From the NCBI RefSeq assembly GCF_002128425.1, contig NZ_NESS01000015.1:1-64000 (forward strand): DNA of 64,000 bases. The letters run 5' to 3'. The translations under genes and the position numbers were made by a program. The notes beneath the pieces were generated by a model. That model worked only from the letters and a program-made list of their open reading frames with translations. It was not told the origin of the DNA and did not search any database. The stretch comes from Gottfriedia acidiceleris. Its GTDB lineage: Bacteria; Bacillota; Bacilli; Bacillales; Bacillaceae_G. Positions 1 through 7,717 of the stretch are shown one piece after another; position 1 is the first letter of the stretch; every line of letters begins with the position of its first letter.

Positions 1-251
1 TTTAGCTGCTTAATTGCACTAAAGGCTCCTCCTATGTATCGCCCATGTGCATAGCTTAGAGGGGTTCACTCATTAGTGGGCTACGCCGGACCTCGCCGTC
101 TGAGGGGAAAGGAAGAGATCAATCAGACTAGTTATCAGGAAGCCTGTCATTGGGCCAAATGGTATGCGAAGTTCTAATACAGTGACTACGCTCGTAGAAG
201 CTTAAGTGCCGATATTCTTGGACGTGGGTTCGACTCCCACCGTCTCCACCA
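1..251 (+). ncRNA. ssrA: tmRNA (ssrA), 5' part outside the window
   Basis: This is the 3' portion of transfer-messenger RNA, which rescues stalled ribosomes together with SmpB. The window opens inside the tag reading frame: codons tta-gct-gct-taa at 2-13 encode the Leu-Ala-Ala end of the degradation tag and its stop. The rest carries the pseudoknot region and closes with a T-arm (GGTTCGACTCCC) and the acceptor end finishing in CCA at 249-251. The 5' half, including the resume codon, is missing. The 3' end of this gene is a common integration site, but no second copy of it is visible in the window. Confidence 0.95.
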
Positions 252-276
252 ATACATATTGTTTGGTGGTTTTTTT
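246..276 (+). terminator. Intrinsic terminator of tmRNA
   Basis: The arms CCACCAA (246-252) and TTGGTGG (263-269) form a stem that uses the acceptor end of tmRNA itself, followed by a T run at 270-276. The overlap with the mature 3' end is seen directly. Confidence 0.85.
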
Positions 277-334
277 ATGGTTAAAAATACGAAAAATTAG
301 TACCTCATAAAGCGTATATAGGTTTTAAAAATAA

Positions 335-377
335 AAAAGAAGACAAGAATACATAGTTCGTATTCTTGTCTTTTTTA
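335..377. terminator. Bidirectional hairpin between tmRNA and the HTH/TPR gene
   Basis: AAGACAAGAATAC (about 340-352) pairs with GTATTCTTGTCTT (360-372), with A residues on the left and T residues on the right. It can end the minus-strand regulator transcript and back up tmRNA termination. The rest of 277-464 shows no convincing gene. Confidence 0.75.
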
Positions 378-464
378 GTACTTGAAAAAATCAATAAGCT
401 GGCTCCCAAGTGGTTACCAGCAATCTATCTGCAAATAGTAAGAACTATTAAATATATATATGTT

Positions 465-1685
465 TTAAGCATTAATGATTAATTGGGCAATCTCCATCGC
501 CTGTTCATTTAAATTCATCTTTTTATAATAATTAAATAATTCCTTCTTAGAACGCTCAACTAAAAAAGTAAAACCATTTTTAATAAACATTGGTAACGCT
601 TTATTATTTAAATAATTATAGTACTCTTTTTCTTTGGATTTTAATAAATACAGTAAAAGTTTAAATAAATGGATATATAAATTATAATTATTCTTTTTCG
701 CTATGAACAATCCAGTTTCAGCATCTTGTATTAACTCTTCTATGTTAGAATAACTGCCTTCAAAAGCGCTTCGAATATAGCCCCATAATGATAATAAATA
801 GGGTAAACTTTCTGGATCTTTTAGTGACATAGAATCTTTATAATATTTACTTGCTTCTTTAAAGTTTTTACCTCTGTAATATTCATATGCTAAATTATGC
901 AAAATTTTAGCCTTACGATCAGGTGCATTACATAATTCGCAGCTTCTGATCAAATTTTTAAAGCGATTGATAATCTCTTCATCTAAAGTTTCACATTGAA
1001 CTTGGATAATCATTAACATTTCAGCATCAATCACTCTAAGATAGTTATTGATTTGTTTAAAAAAATGATGAGATTTTTCAGCATAGTAATAAGCTAACAC
1101 AGGTGAATTTAAAGTGTGGTAAGCCGATGCTAAATGGTAATAAAATTCAGGGTTTTTATAAACTGTATTATCGATCGATTTTAAAATTTGGATTACTTTA
1201 CCATATTCTTGCTTTGTTAAATAATAGATTCCTAAAATATGCTTCAATAAATTTCTTTCATATGAAGCTAATTTGTCTTCTTTTTTTTGTAGCTTTTTAA
1301 TAATTTTAAATGCTTCATTGCATTTACTATGTGCAAGAAAATATTTGGCTCTTAGTAACTGATACATATCATTATACTCTGAGATTTGGATTAATTCTTC
1401 CATTTCAAATTCATAGTATATTTGATCCATCTCTTCAAATAACTGCATGATGATTACATCATGCCAGTGAAGTAAGCGATATTTTATATTCATAAAATTG
1501 GCTATTTCTAAATCCATATCAATGCCTAATCTTTTTGATAATAAATTAATAATTTCGGGGGCGTACTTTGTTTGTCCACATTCTATTTTACTTATATGGG
1601 TAACGGAGCAAATATTTTTTCCTAGTTGTTCTTGTGTTAGTTTGTATTTTTCTCGATAAAACTTAATAATTTTTCCTTCATACAT
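465..1685 (-). CDS. XRE-family HTH regulator with TPR-like helical repeats
   Basis: The 406-residue protein has an N-terminal helix-turn-helix (about residues 1-60, with LTQEQLGKNICSVTHISKIE) followed by some 340 residues of helical repeats rich in Tyr/Leu/Asn, the architecture of RRNPP-type peptide-sensing regulators (PlcR, NprR, Rgg) and related Bacillus proteins. The start was chosen at the ATG at 1685 because GGAGGAGG lies 8 bases upstream; the longer open frame has no ribosome site. It is transcribed alone toward tmRNA. RRNPP regulators usually have a small secreted peptide gene next to them; I found none on either side, so the ligand, if any, is unknown. The regulator family is clear from the sequence; peptide sensing is inference. 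Confidence 0.8.
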   Translation of the reverse strand: MYEGKIIKFYREKYKLTQEQLGKNICSVTHISKIECGQTKYAPEIINLLSKRLGIDMDLEIANFMNIKYRLLHWHDVIIMQLFEEMDQIYYEFEMEELIQISEYNDMYQLLRAKYFLAHSKCNEAFKIIKKLQKKEDKLASYERNLLKHILGIYYLTKQEYGKVIQILKSIDNTVYKNPEFYYHLASAYHTLNSPVLAYYYAEKSHHFFKQINNYLRVIDAEMLMIIQVQCETLDEEIINRFKNLIRSCELCNAPDRKAKILHNLAYEYYRGKNFKEASKYYKDSMSLKDPESLPYLLSLWGYIRSAFEGSYSNIEELIQDAETGLFIAKKNNYNLYIHLFKLLLYLLKSKEKEYYNYLNNKALPMFIKNGFTFLVERSKKELFNYYKKMNLNEQAMEIAQLIINA

Positions 1686-1934
1686 AACTAAGTCCTCCTC
1701 CCACTCTAGGATGTTAAAAATAGTACCTAATACTAAAATTCTACATTTAACAACAAGAATAGTATATTTAGAAAACTGGTGTAGCATGTGAAGTAATACT
1801 TAAAGATATGTTAAGGAAAAATAAAAATACGATAAGAATTAAAGTGGAATAGGGGTTAAGACTAGAGCTAATTAATCAACTTTTTTTACATATTTTTCCA
1901 GTTCATTACAGATTTTTTCTAAAAAACCCACACT
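1686..1934. other. Non-coding interval upstream of the HTH/TPR gene
   Basis: AT-rich sequence that must hold the promoter of the HTH/TPR regulator. I see no conserved gene, RNA element or convincing operator. Confidence 0.5.
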
Positions 1935-1968
1935 AAAAACTGTAAGCAAAATCGCTTACAGCTTTTTT
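1935..1968. terminator. Bidirectional terminator of the TetR gene
   Basis: CTGTAAGC (1940-1947) and GCTTACAG (1954-1961) form a stem flanked by A residues on the left and TTTTTT on the right. It lies just after the stop codon of the minus-strand TetR gene. Confidence 0.75.
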
Positions 1969-1989
1969 AGGTTATTTAGTTTGTTCAAA

Positions 1990-2571
1990 TTATTCCATCC
2001 GATTACCAATTCTAAAAAGTAAAGATAATTGTTTAGCAAGATACTGAGGTGTATAAGGCATATCATTTCTTAACCAAGATACAATAGTACCAATCAGAGC
2101 TGATGACCCGTACCAGATAATAATATCCTTTTGAATATCCGTCTTAATGTGTAAAGAATCAACTTCTCTTCTTTTCGTTATTGTTTCGGTAATGATTTTT
2201 AATAATTGCTCTGTAAATATTGGAGTTTTAGTAGATGCAAGAACTACTTTATAAAATTTTGCATTCTCAGCTATATGTTCAAGCAAGTTTAAAAGCTTCA
2301 CCGAGTCAGTTTCTTCTATAGAATGATAGGTCTTTGAATCCTTCATAATTTGTCCAAGCTTCTCACCCATTTCCAAAGCCATGTTCTCCATCATATCTTG
2401 TATGTCACGATAATGTAGATAAAATGTAACACGATTAACTGTTGCGCGTTCAGCTATACTGTTAACTGTAATTTTGTTAATGTCCATCTCCTGAAGCAAA
2501 TCAATAAAAGCGTCTTTAATTAATTGGCGCGTACGAATGATCCTAGGATCTACTTTTGTTTTATCCTTCAT
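1990..2571 (-). CDS. TetR/AcrR-family transcriptional repressor
   Basis: The 193-residue protein has a TetR DNA-binding domain in residues 10-60, with the typical IAERATVNRVTFYLHY recognition segment, and a divergent C-terminal ligand domain. It starts with ATG preceded by AAAGGTGA. It is divergent from the MFS efflux gene at 2757 with 185 bp between them, the usual layout of a drug-responsive repressor and its pump. It probably controls that pump and itself; the two palindromes in the shared interval are the candidate operators. The ligand is unknown. Confidence 0.88.
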   Translation of the reverse strand: MKDKTKVDPRIIRTRQLIKDAFIDLLQEMDINKITVNSIAERATVNRVTFYLHYRDIQDMMENMALEMGEKLGQIMKDSKTYHSIEETDSVKLLNLLEHIAENAKFYKVVLASTKTPIFTEQLLKIITETITKRREVDSLHIKTDIQKDIIIWYGSSALIGTIVSWLRNDMPYTPQYLAKQLSLLFRIGNRME

Positions 2572-2668
2572 ATCAAATCACCTTTTCCATGAAATTTACA
2601 CTTTAATCAGATGTGTTTATTATGTTTAGTTTTAACTACAGAACTAAAAAGAGTGATAACTACAATAC

Positions 2669-2711
2669 ATTTCTAGAAATATTGTTGGTTGTAAGAATTA
2701 GATATCTAATT
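2669..2711. promoter_or_regulatory. Two palindromes, candidate TetR operators
   Basis: ATTTCTAGAAAT at 2669-2680 and AATTAGATATCTAATT at 2696-2711 are perfect palindromes of 12 and 16 bp in the divergent interval between the TetR gene and the MFS gene. That they bind this repressor is inferred from position only. Confidence 0.45.
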
Positions 2712-2756
2712 ATAATGTAATTTATATCATGTTAATTATTAAACACATTGTAAATT

Positions 2757-4286
2757 ATGTCCATGATAAAGAGAGAAAGGATTGATGGGGGATTGAGTAA
2801 AATTTCTGTATCAGACACAAATTCGATAAAAAAAGGTCCTATTATGTTTATTTTGATATTAGGTGCCTTTCTTGCAACACTAAACCAAACGCTTATGAGT
2901 GTTGCCATTCCTGAGCTAATGGTTGATTTTCATATCAAGGCAGCAACAGCACAATGGTTAACAACAGGTTACATGCTTGTAAATGGTGTATTAATTCCAA
3001 TTACAGCTTATTTAATGTTACGTTTCACTACGCGTGAACTTTTCCAAGCTTCAATGATTATCTTTTTAGCGGGAACAATTGTTTCGGCTATTGCGACCGA
3101 TTTTCCTGTACTGTTAACGGGACGCTTAATTCAGGCAGCAGGTGCAGGGATTATTATGCCATTGCTTACAAACGTTATTTTGACACTATTTCCTCCAGAA
3201 AAACGAGGAGGAGCAATGGGGATGGTTGGGCTTGCGATTATCTTCGCCCCAGCAATTGGCCCTACACTTGCAGGCTACGTTATGGAAAATTACAAATGGG
3301 AAACGATGTTTTATGGAATGATTCCATTTGCAATTATTGTTATCGTACTAGGGTTCATTTATTTACGTAACGTATCAGATCGAATCGTAACAAAATTTGA
3401 TACTCTTAGTGTTACTTTATCTACTATTGGATTTGGAGCATTACTTTATGGTTTCAGCCGTGCTGGGACATTAGGGTGGTCAGATTCAGAAGTAATTAGC
3501 ACGATTACTGCTGGGGTTGTTGCATTAGTGCTATTCGCATGGAGACAAATAATCTCGCAAAATCCTTTACTTGACCTACATGCATTCAAGTTTAATGTGT
3601 TCACATTAACGACAGTTATTAATATCGCAGTAACGATGGTTATGTATGCTGATATGATGCTACTACCACTTTATCTACAGAATGTTCGTGGCTACACACC
3701 AGTAGAGTCTGGACTTCTTCTACTACCAGGTGCCTTGGTAATGGGCTTTTTGATGCCAGTTACTGGAAAGCTATTCGATCGTATTGGTGCAAAATGGTTA
3801 GCGATTATTGGAATGATCATTACGATTGCTACAACCCTTGGTTTTACAAACTTAACTGACTCAACTAGCTACACTTATCTAGTTTTGATGTCTACGGGAC
3901 GCCGAATCGGTATGGCTTTAATGATGATGCCGATTCAGACAGCTGGATTAAATCAATTGCCAAAAGAATTAAATGCACATGGAACAGCAATAACAAATAC
4001 AATACGTCAAGTTGCCGGAGCTGTTGGTACGTCACTGCTTGTTACAGTTATGACAGACCGTACTAAAACTCATCTGCAGGATTTAATTCCCACAGCAGCT
4101 ACAAAAGGCTTAACGCAAGCTCAACTAATTAAAGAGGCTTCAATTCAAGGAATTAACGACGCTTATTTTGTAATCGTCGGAATAGGTATCATCGGCTTAC
4201 TACTGTCTTTCTTTATAAAGAAAGGCAAACAAGTAGTTTCGGATCAGGTGACAAACCATCTAAAAAAGGTAACAGTAAAAGCCTAA
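2757..4286 (+). CDS. MFS drug efflux transporter, DHA2 (EmrB/LmrB-like) family
   Basis: The 509-residue integral membrane protein has about 14 hydrophobic segments, as in 14-TM drug:proton antiporters. It carries the motif C region GLAIIFAPAIGPTLAGYV (about residues 160-177) and GRLIQAAGAGIIMPL earlier. The cytoplasmic tail is basic. The start at 2757 has no clear ribosome site; a TTG a dozen codons further in is an alternative. It is divergent from a TetR repressor and followed after 31 bp by a broken SDR gene that once shared its transcript. Substrates cannot be told from sequence. Confidence 0.88.
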   Translation: MSMIKRERIDGGLSKISVSDTNSIKKGPIMFILILGAFLATLNQTLMSVAIPELMVDFHIKAATAQWLTTGYMLVNGVLIPITAYLMLRFTTRELFQASMIIFLAGTIVSAIATDFPVLLTGRLIQAAGAGIIMPLLTNVILTLFPPEKRGGAMGMVGLAIIFAPAIGPTLAGYVMENYKWETMFYGMIPFAIIVIVLGFIYLRNVSDRIVTKFDTLSVTLSTIGFGALLYGFSRAGTLGWSDSEVISTITAGVVALVLFAWRQIISQNPLLDLHAFKFNVFTLTTVINIAVTMVMYADMMLLPLYLQNVRGYTPVESGLLLLPGALVMGFLMPVTGKLFDRIGAKWLAIIGMIITIATTLGFTNLTDSTSYTYLVLMSTGRRIGMALMMMPIQTAGLNQLPKELNAHGTAITNTIRQVAGAVGTSLLVTVMTDRTKTHLQDLIPTAATKGLTQAQLIKEASIQGINDAYFVIVGIGIIGLLLSFFIKKGKQVVSDQVTNHLKKVTVKA

Positions 4287-4317
4287 GTACAAAGCAGAAC
4301 TAATTGGAGGAATTGAT

Positions 4318-5074
4318 ATAAGACTTCAAACAAAAGTAGCAATAGTAACTGGAGCTGGTTCAGGAATGGGGAAAGCCATTGCTGTCCTATATGCAAACGA
4401 AGGTGCAAAAGTAGTCGTGTCAGATATTAATTTAGAAACAGCAAATGTTACAGTAGAAGAAATAAGATCAAATGCGGGGATGCCATCGCCGTAATGGCAA
4501 ATATTGCTCACGAATATGATGTTCAAAACTTAATTGATACTGCCGTAAATGCTTTTGGTACAGTGGATATTCTAGTTAATAATGCAGGAATCATTGATAA
4601 TTTTGAACCTGCTGGCGACATTGAAGATGAGAAATGGGAAAGAATTTTTGCTGTCAATACTACGAGTGTAATGCGCGCAACTCGAAAAGTCTTACCGATT
4701 TTCTTAGTGAAACAAAGTGGGGTTATTGTTAATGTAGCTTCCGCAGGAGGACTTCAAGGAGCTAGAGCAGGAGCGGCTTATACAGCTTCTAAGCATGCAG
4801 ATGTTGGTTTTACTAAAAATACTGGTTTCATGTCACAACTAATGGTATACGTTGCAATGCGATTGCCCCAGGTAGAGTCGAAACAAATATCGGTTCTTCC
4901 ATGACAAATATTAACCATTTTGGTATGGAACGTATTCAAGTAGGTTTAGGAGTAAATCTACGTGTGGGTAAACCAGAAGAAATTGCAGCCATTGCTCTAT
5001 TTCTTGCTTCCGATGAATCAAGCTTTGTGAATGGAACTGATATTACTGGAGATGCAGGTTGGACTGCTTTCTAA
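4318..5074 (+). pseudogene. Short-chain dehydrogenase/reductase, start lost and frameshifted twice
   Basis: Stitching frames restores a complete SDR of about 250 residues: the Rossmann motif VTGAGSGMGKAIA near the N-terminus, then LVNNAGI, the catalytic YTASK segment, NAIAPGRVETNI and the C-terminal DITGDAGWTAF. Three lesions are visible. A good ribosome site (GGAGG at 4306-4310) is followed by ATA instead of ATG at 4318. A missing base near 4480 (in the G run before atgccatc) shifts the frame. A second shift near 4830-4840 moves translation to a stop at 4904. The longest surviving open piece is 4494-4904. It followed the MFS gene in one transcript. Sequencing error could explain indels but hardly all three lesions. 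Confidence 0.85.
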
Positions 5075-5097
5075 TTTAAGATAATGAAGTGTAAAGA

Positions 5098-5124
5098 CCG
5101 TCTGGATACTTCAGACGGTTTTTT
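5098..5124 (+). terminator. Terminator of the MFS-SDR transcript
   Basis: CCGTCTG (5098-5104) pairs with CAGACGG (5112-5118) and is followed by TTTTTT. Confidence 0.88.
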
Positions 5125-5218
5125 ATTGTTGTAAAATAATTATTGAGTAGATTAATCATTGCGCTATGTGAGAAAAATATGGAAATAAAGTGAATAAAAC
5201 TTTTTGTGTCCTTACTAT

Positions 5219-5256
5219 GAAAAAAATAGATACCCCTCATCTTAGAATGAAGGGTA
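5219..5256 (-). terminator. Terminator of the AGCS symporter gene
   Basis: On the minus strand a stem of about 10 bp (5247-5256 with 5231-5240) is followed by a T run (A residues at 5219-5226 on the plus strand), directly after the symporter stop codon. Confidence 0.8.
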
Positions 5257-5267
5257 GCAGATTAGTT

Positions 5268-6698
5268 TTATCCAATTTGTTTATTAGCTTCTTTATCGTC
5301 AACCCATGCCTCTAACTGATCACGACCCGGTAAGTTATCGATTTTATCAGCAGAGAAAACTGGATCCAATCCTTGTTTCTTTTGAGAAACATAATCTTTT
5401 AATAAAGCTTTTACAATTTTTGCTAAACGCGTAATAGCGTAAAGATTAACTAGTACCATTAATCCCATGAAGATATCTGCTAAAGACCAAATTAATTCAG
5501 CGCTATATAATGCTCCGAATAAAACCATTCCAATCACAGAAAAACGGTATACATAAATTGATTTTTTCGAATGCTTCATGAAGCTAATATTTGATTCACC
5601 GTAGTAATAGTTACCCATAATTGTACTTAATGCAAATAAGAAAACTGAAATAGCAACGAATGTTGCAGCGAAGTCTCCAATACTTACACGTAAAGATTCC
5701 TGTGTTAAAGGAATACCAGATAGCTCAGATGTTTTATAAACGCCTGAAACTAATACGATCATTGCTGTAGACGAACAGATGATAAATGTATCAACAATTA
5801 CACCTAATGCTTGAATAAAACCTTGTTTTACTGGGTGAGTTACGTCAGCCGTTGCAGCTGCATTTGGAGCAGAACCCATACCAGCTTCGTTAGAGAATAA
5901 TCCACGACGAATTCCGTGAAGTACTGCAGCACCCATTACACCGCCAAACATTTGTTTAAACGTAAAAATACCTTCAGAGAAAATTGCACCAAAAACATTT
6001 GGTAAAATATCGAAATTTGAAATCATAACCCATAAAGCTAAAATAATATAAACCCCAGCTTTAATTGGTACTAAAACAGTTGAGAATTTTGCAACTCGAT
6101 GTACGCCACCAAAAATAATTAGTGCTGTAATAATAGCTAGTACAATCGCAGTTGTTTTTGTATTTACACCAAATTCATTATTGATAGAAGCAGCAATCGT
6201 GTTTGCTTGTACTGCGTTAAAAATAAGACCAAAAGATAAAGTAATTAAAATACTAAAAATAACTCCAAGCTTTCGATTACCTAAAGCTTTTTCCATATAA
6301 TAAGCAGGTCCGCCACGCCATGAAGAACCATCTCTCACTTTATATAGCTGAGCTAATGTACTTTCTACAAATGCTGAAGCTGAACCAATTAAAGCCATTA
6401 ACCACATCCAAAAAACTGCACCAGGTCCACCTAATGCCACTGCTGTTGCAACACCGGCAATATTCCCCGTACCTATACGAGCAGCCATTCCGATCATAAA
6501 TGCTTGTAATGATGAAACAGTTTTTTTGCTTTTGTCTCTGTTTCGGCCATCAACTAATAATAATCGAATCATTTCAGGAAAGAATTTAAACTGAATAAAT
6601 CCTAAATAAACCGTTAAAAATAGGCCGATTGCTACTAATAAAATAACAAGTAATTTAGCCCATAGATAGTCGTTGAGTAATGTAACCAATTCCGTCAT
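5268..6698 (-). CDS. Sodium:alanine/glycine symporter, AGCS family
   Basis: The 476-residue membrane protein of about 11 hydrophobic segments belongs to the AGCS family, which imports alanine, glycine or glutamine with sodium. Family signatures are RIGTGNIAGVATAVALGGPG near residue 75 and NEAGMGSAPNAAATAD near residue 270. The ATG start is preceded by AAAGGAGAGG. It is a single-gene unit. I looked upstream for a glycine riboswitch, which often controls this family, and saw none. B. subtilis AlsT and YrbD are of this family; which one this matches cannot be decided here. Confidence 0.92.
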   Translation of the reverse strand: MTELVTLLNDYLWAKLLVILLVAIGLFLTVYLGFIQFKFFPEMIRLLLVDGRNRDKSKKTVSSLQAFMIGMAARIGTGNIAGVATAVALGGPGAVFWMWLMALIGSASAFVESTLAQLYKVRDGSSWRGGPAYYMEKALGNRKLGVIFSILITLSFGLIFNAVQANTIAASINNEFGVNTKTTAIVLAIITALIIFGGVHRVAKFSTVLVPIKAGVYIILALWVMISNFDILPNVFGAIFSEGIFTFKQMFGGVMGAAVLHGIRRGLFSNEAGMGSAPNAAATADVTHPVKQGFIQALGVIVDTFIICSSTAMIVLVSGVYKTSELSGIPLTQESLRVSIGDFAATFVAISVFLFALSTIMGNYYYGESNISFMKHSKKSIYVYRFSVIGMVLFGALYSAELIWSLADIFMGLMVLVNLYAITRLAKIVKALLKDYVSQKKQGLDPVFSADKIDNLPGRDQLEAWVDDKEANKQIG

Positions 6699-6840
6699 GA
6701 ATCCCTCTCCTTTGTAAGAATATTCGCGAAATTATTCGATAATTTCGACTACAAAATGTAATAATAAATTATTCTGTTAACAAAGGCAACAATTTTTTAG
6801 TTTTTGTTGATTAAAAAAAGTTAATATTAAAAAAAGATTA

Positions 6841-6925
6841 AAAAAGTAAGTGTTCACTTACTTTTTTGTTGACGAAATTCATTTCGGTTAATATACTAGA
6901 AAAGTGAATAAACACTAACTTTTTT
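6841..6925 (+). promoter_or_regulatory. Promoter of the TetR gene flanked by two operator-like repeats
   Basis: A near-ideal sigma-A promoter is visible: TTGACG (6869-6874), 17 bp, TATACT (6892-6897). Immediately upstream is the inverted repeat AAAAAGTAAGTG-TT-CACTTACTTTTT (6841-6866). Immediately downstream, 6899-6925 holds an imperfect version of the same palindrome (AAAAGTG..., ...CACTAACTTTTT). Two sites bracketing a promoter suggest autorepression by the TetR protein encoded next. Confidence 0.75.
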
Positions 6926-6987
6926 GTAGCGCGATAAATACTAAGATTTAATGCCTTTTTAACAACGACTTTTTAAGGAGGTAAAAA

Positions 6988-7578
6988 GTGAATAAGGGAG
7001 AAAGAACAAAACATCATATCTTAGAGAAGTCTATCCAACTTTTTGCAAAAAATGGTTATGATGGTACGACAATTAATCAAATTGCAAAGGAAAGTAAAAT
7101 TTCCGAAGCGACGATTTATAAGTATTTTAAAAGCAAACTGGATGTATTGATTACTTGTGTAAAACCTGATATTCAAGACGTTTGGATAGAAGAGGACTTT
7201 AGTAAACTTTCAATTGAGGAATTGCTTAGGTTATATGTTGAGAAAAGGATTAAATGGGTGGAAAAAAATCGAAATCAAATTGAGATCTTGATCAGTGAAA
7301 CTTTACGACACCCTGAGTTATCAGAAATTTTCTTCCAACAGATCTATCGAAAAACACCAATTGAAGAAGAAATAGAATCGAGAATGCTTGCAAAAGAAAC
7401 AAATTTCCATTTAGAAATTCCTATTCTAAGTTTAAGTATGATTACGACGATTATATCGATTCTTAATCTACAAAAGAGTGTTCTGGATAAAGATCCACTG
7501 CATATTACAGATGACGCTATTAATAAAATGGTGCAATTAATTTTATTTGGATTAATAGGAAATAAAAGTCCTGAATAA
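6988..7578 (+). CDS. TetR/AcrR-family regulator upstream of yhgE
   Basis: The 196-residue protein has a TetR N-terminal domain (residues 5-50, with IAKESKISEATIYKYFKSK) and a helical ligand domain. It starts with GTG seven bases after AAGGAGG. Its promoter is bracketed by a matching pair of palindromes, so autoregulation is likely. The next gene, a YhgE/Pip membrane protein, begins 140 bp later on the same strand and is the probable second target. Confidence 0.88.
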   Translation: MNKGERTKHHILEKSIQLFAKNGYDGTTINQIAKESKISEATIYKYFKSKLDVLITCVKPDIQDVWIEEDFSKLSIEELLRLYVEKRIKWVEKNRNQIEILISETLRHPELSEIFFQQIYRKTPIEEEIESRMLAKETNFHLEIPILSLSMITTIISILNLQKSVLDKDPLHITDDAINKMVQLILFGLIGNKSPE

Positions 7579-7666
7579 ACATGAAAATGAGTTTAACGAG
7601 AGAATGGTTTAGTATTACCTTTTATTTTTTTTATAGAAGGAAGTATTAAACTATTTAAATGTAATA

Positions 7667-7695
7667 AATTGACCGTAATACAAATTTGGTCAATT
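7667..7695 (+). promoter_or_regulatory. Interrupted inverted repeat before yhgE
   Basis: AATTGACC (7667-7674) and GGTCAATT (7688-7695) are perfect 8-bp arms 13 bp apart, ending 22 bp before the yhgE start. It could be an operator or an RNA hairpin near the ribosome site. It does not resemble the operators at 6841-6925. Confidence 0.35.
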
Positions 7696-7717
7696 GGTCT
7701 AAAAGGGGAGTGAGAAT

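Noticed and set aside
1-251. tmRNA 3' end as the attachment site of a genomic island
   Set aside because: No second copy of the 3' end sequence, integrase or other island gene was seen in the window.
6699-6840. Glycine riboswitch before the AGCS symporter
   Set aside because: The interval is short and AT-rich and lacks the conserved glycine aptamer core.
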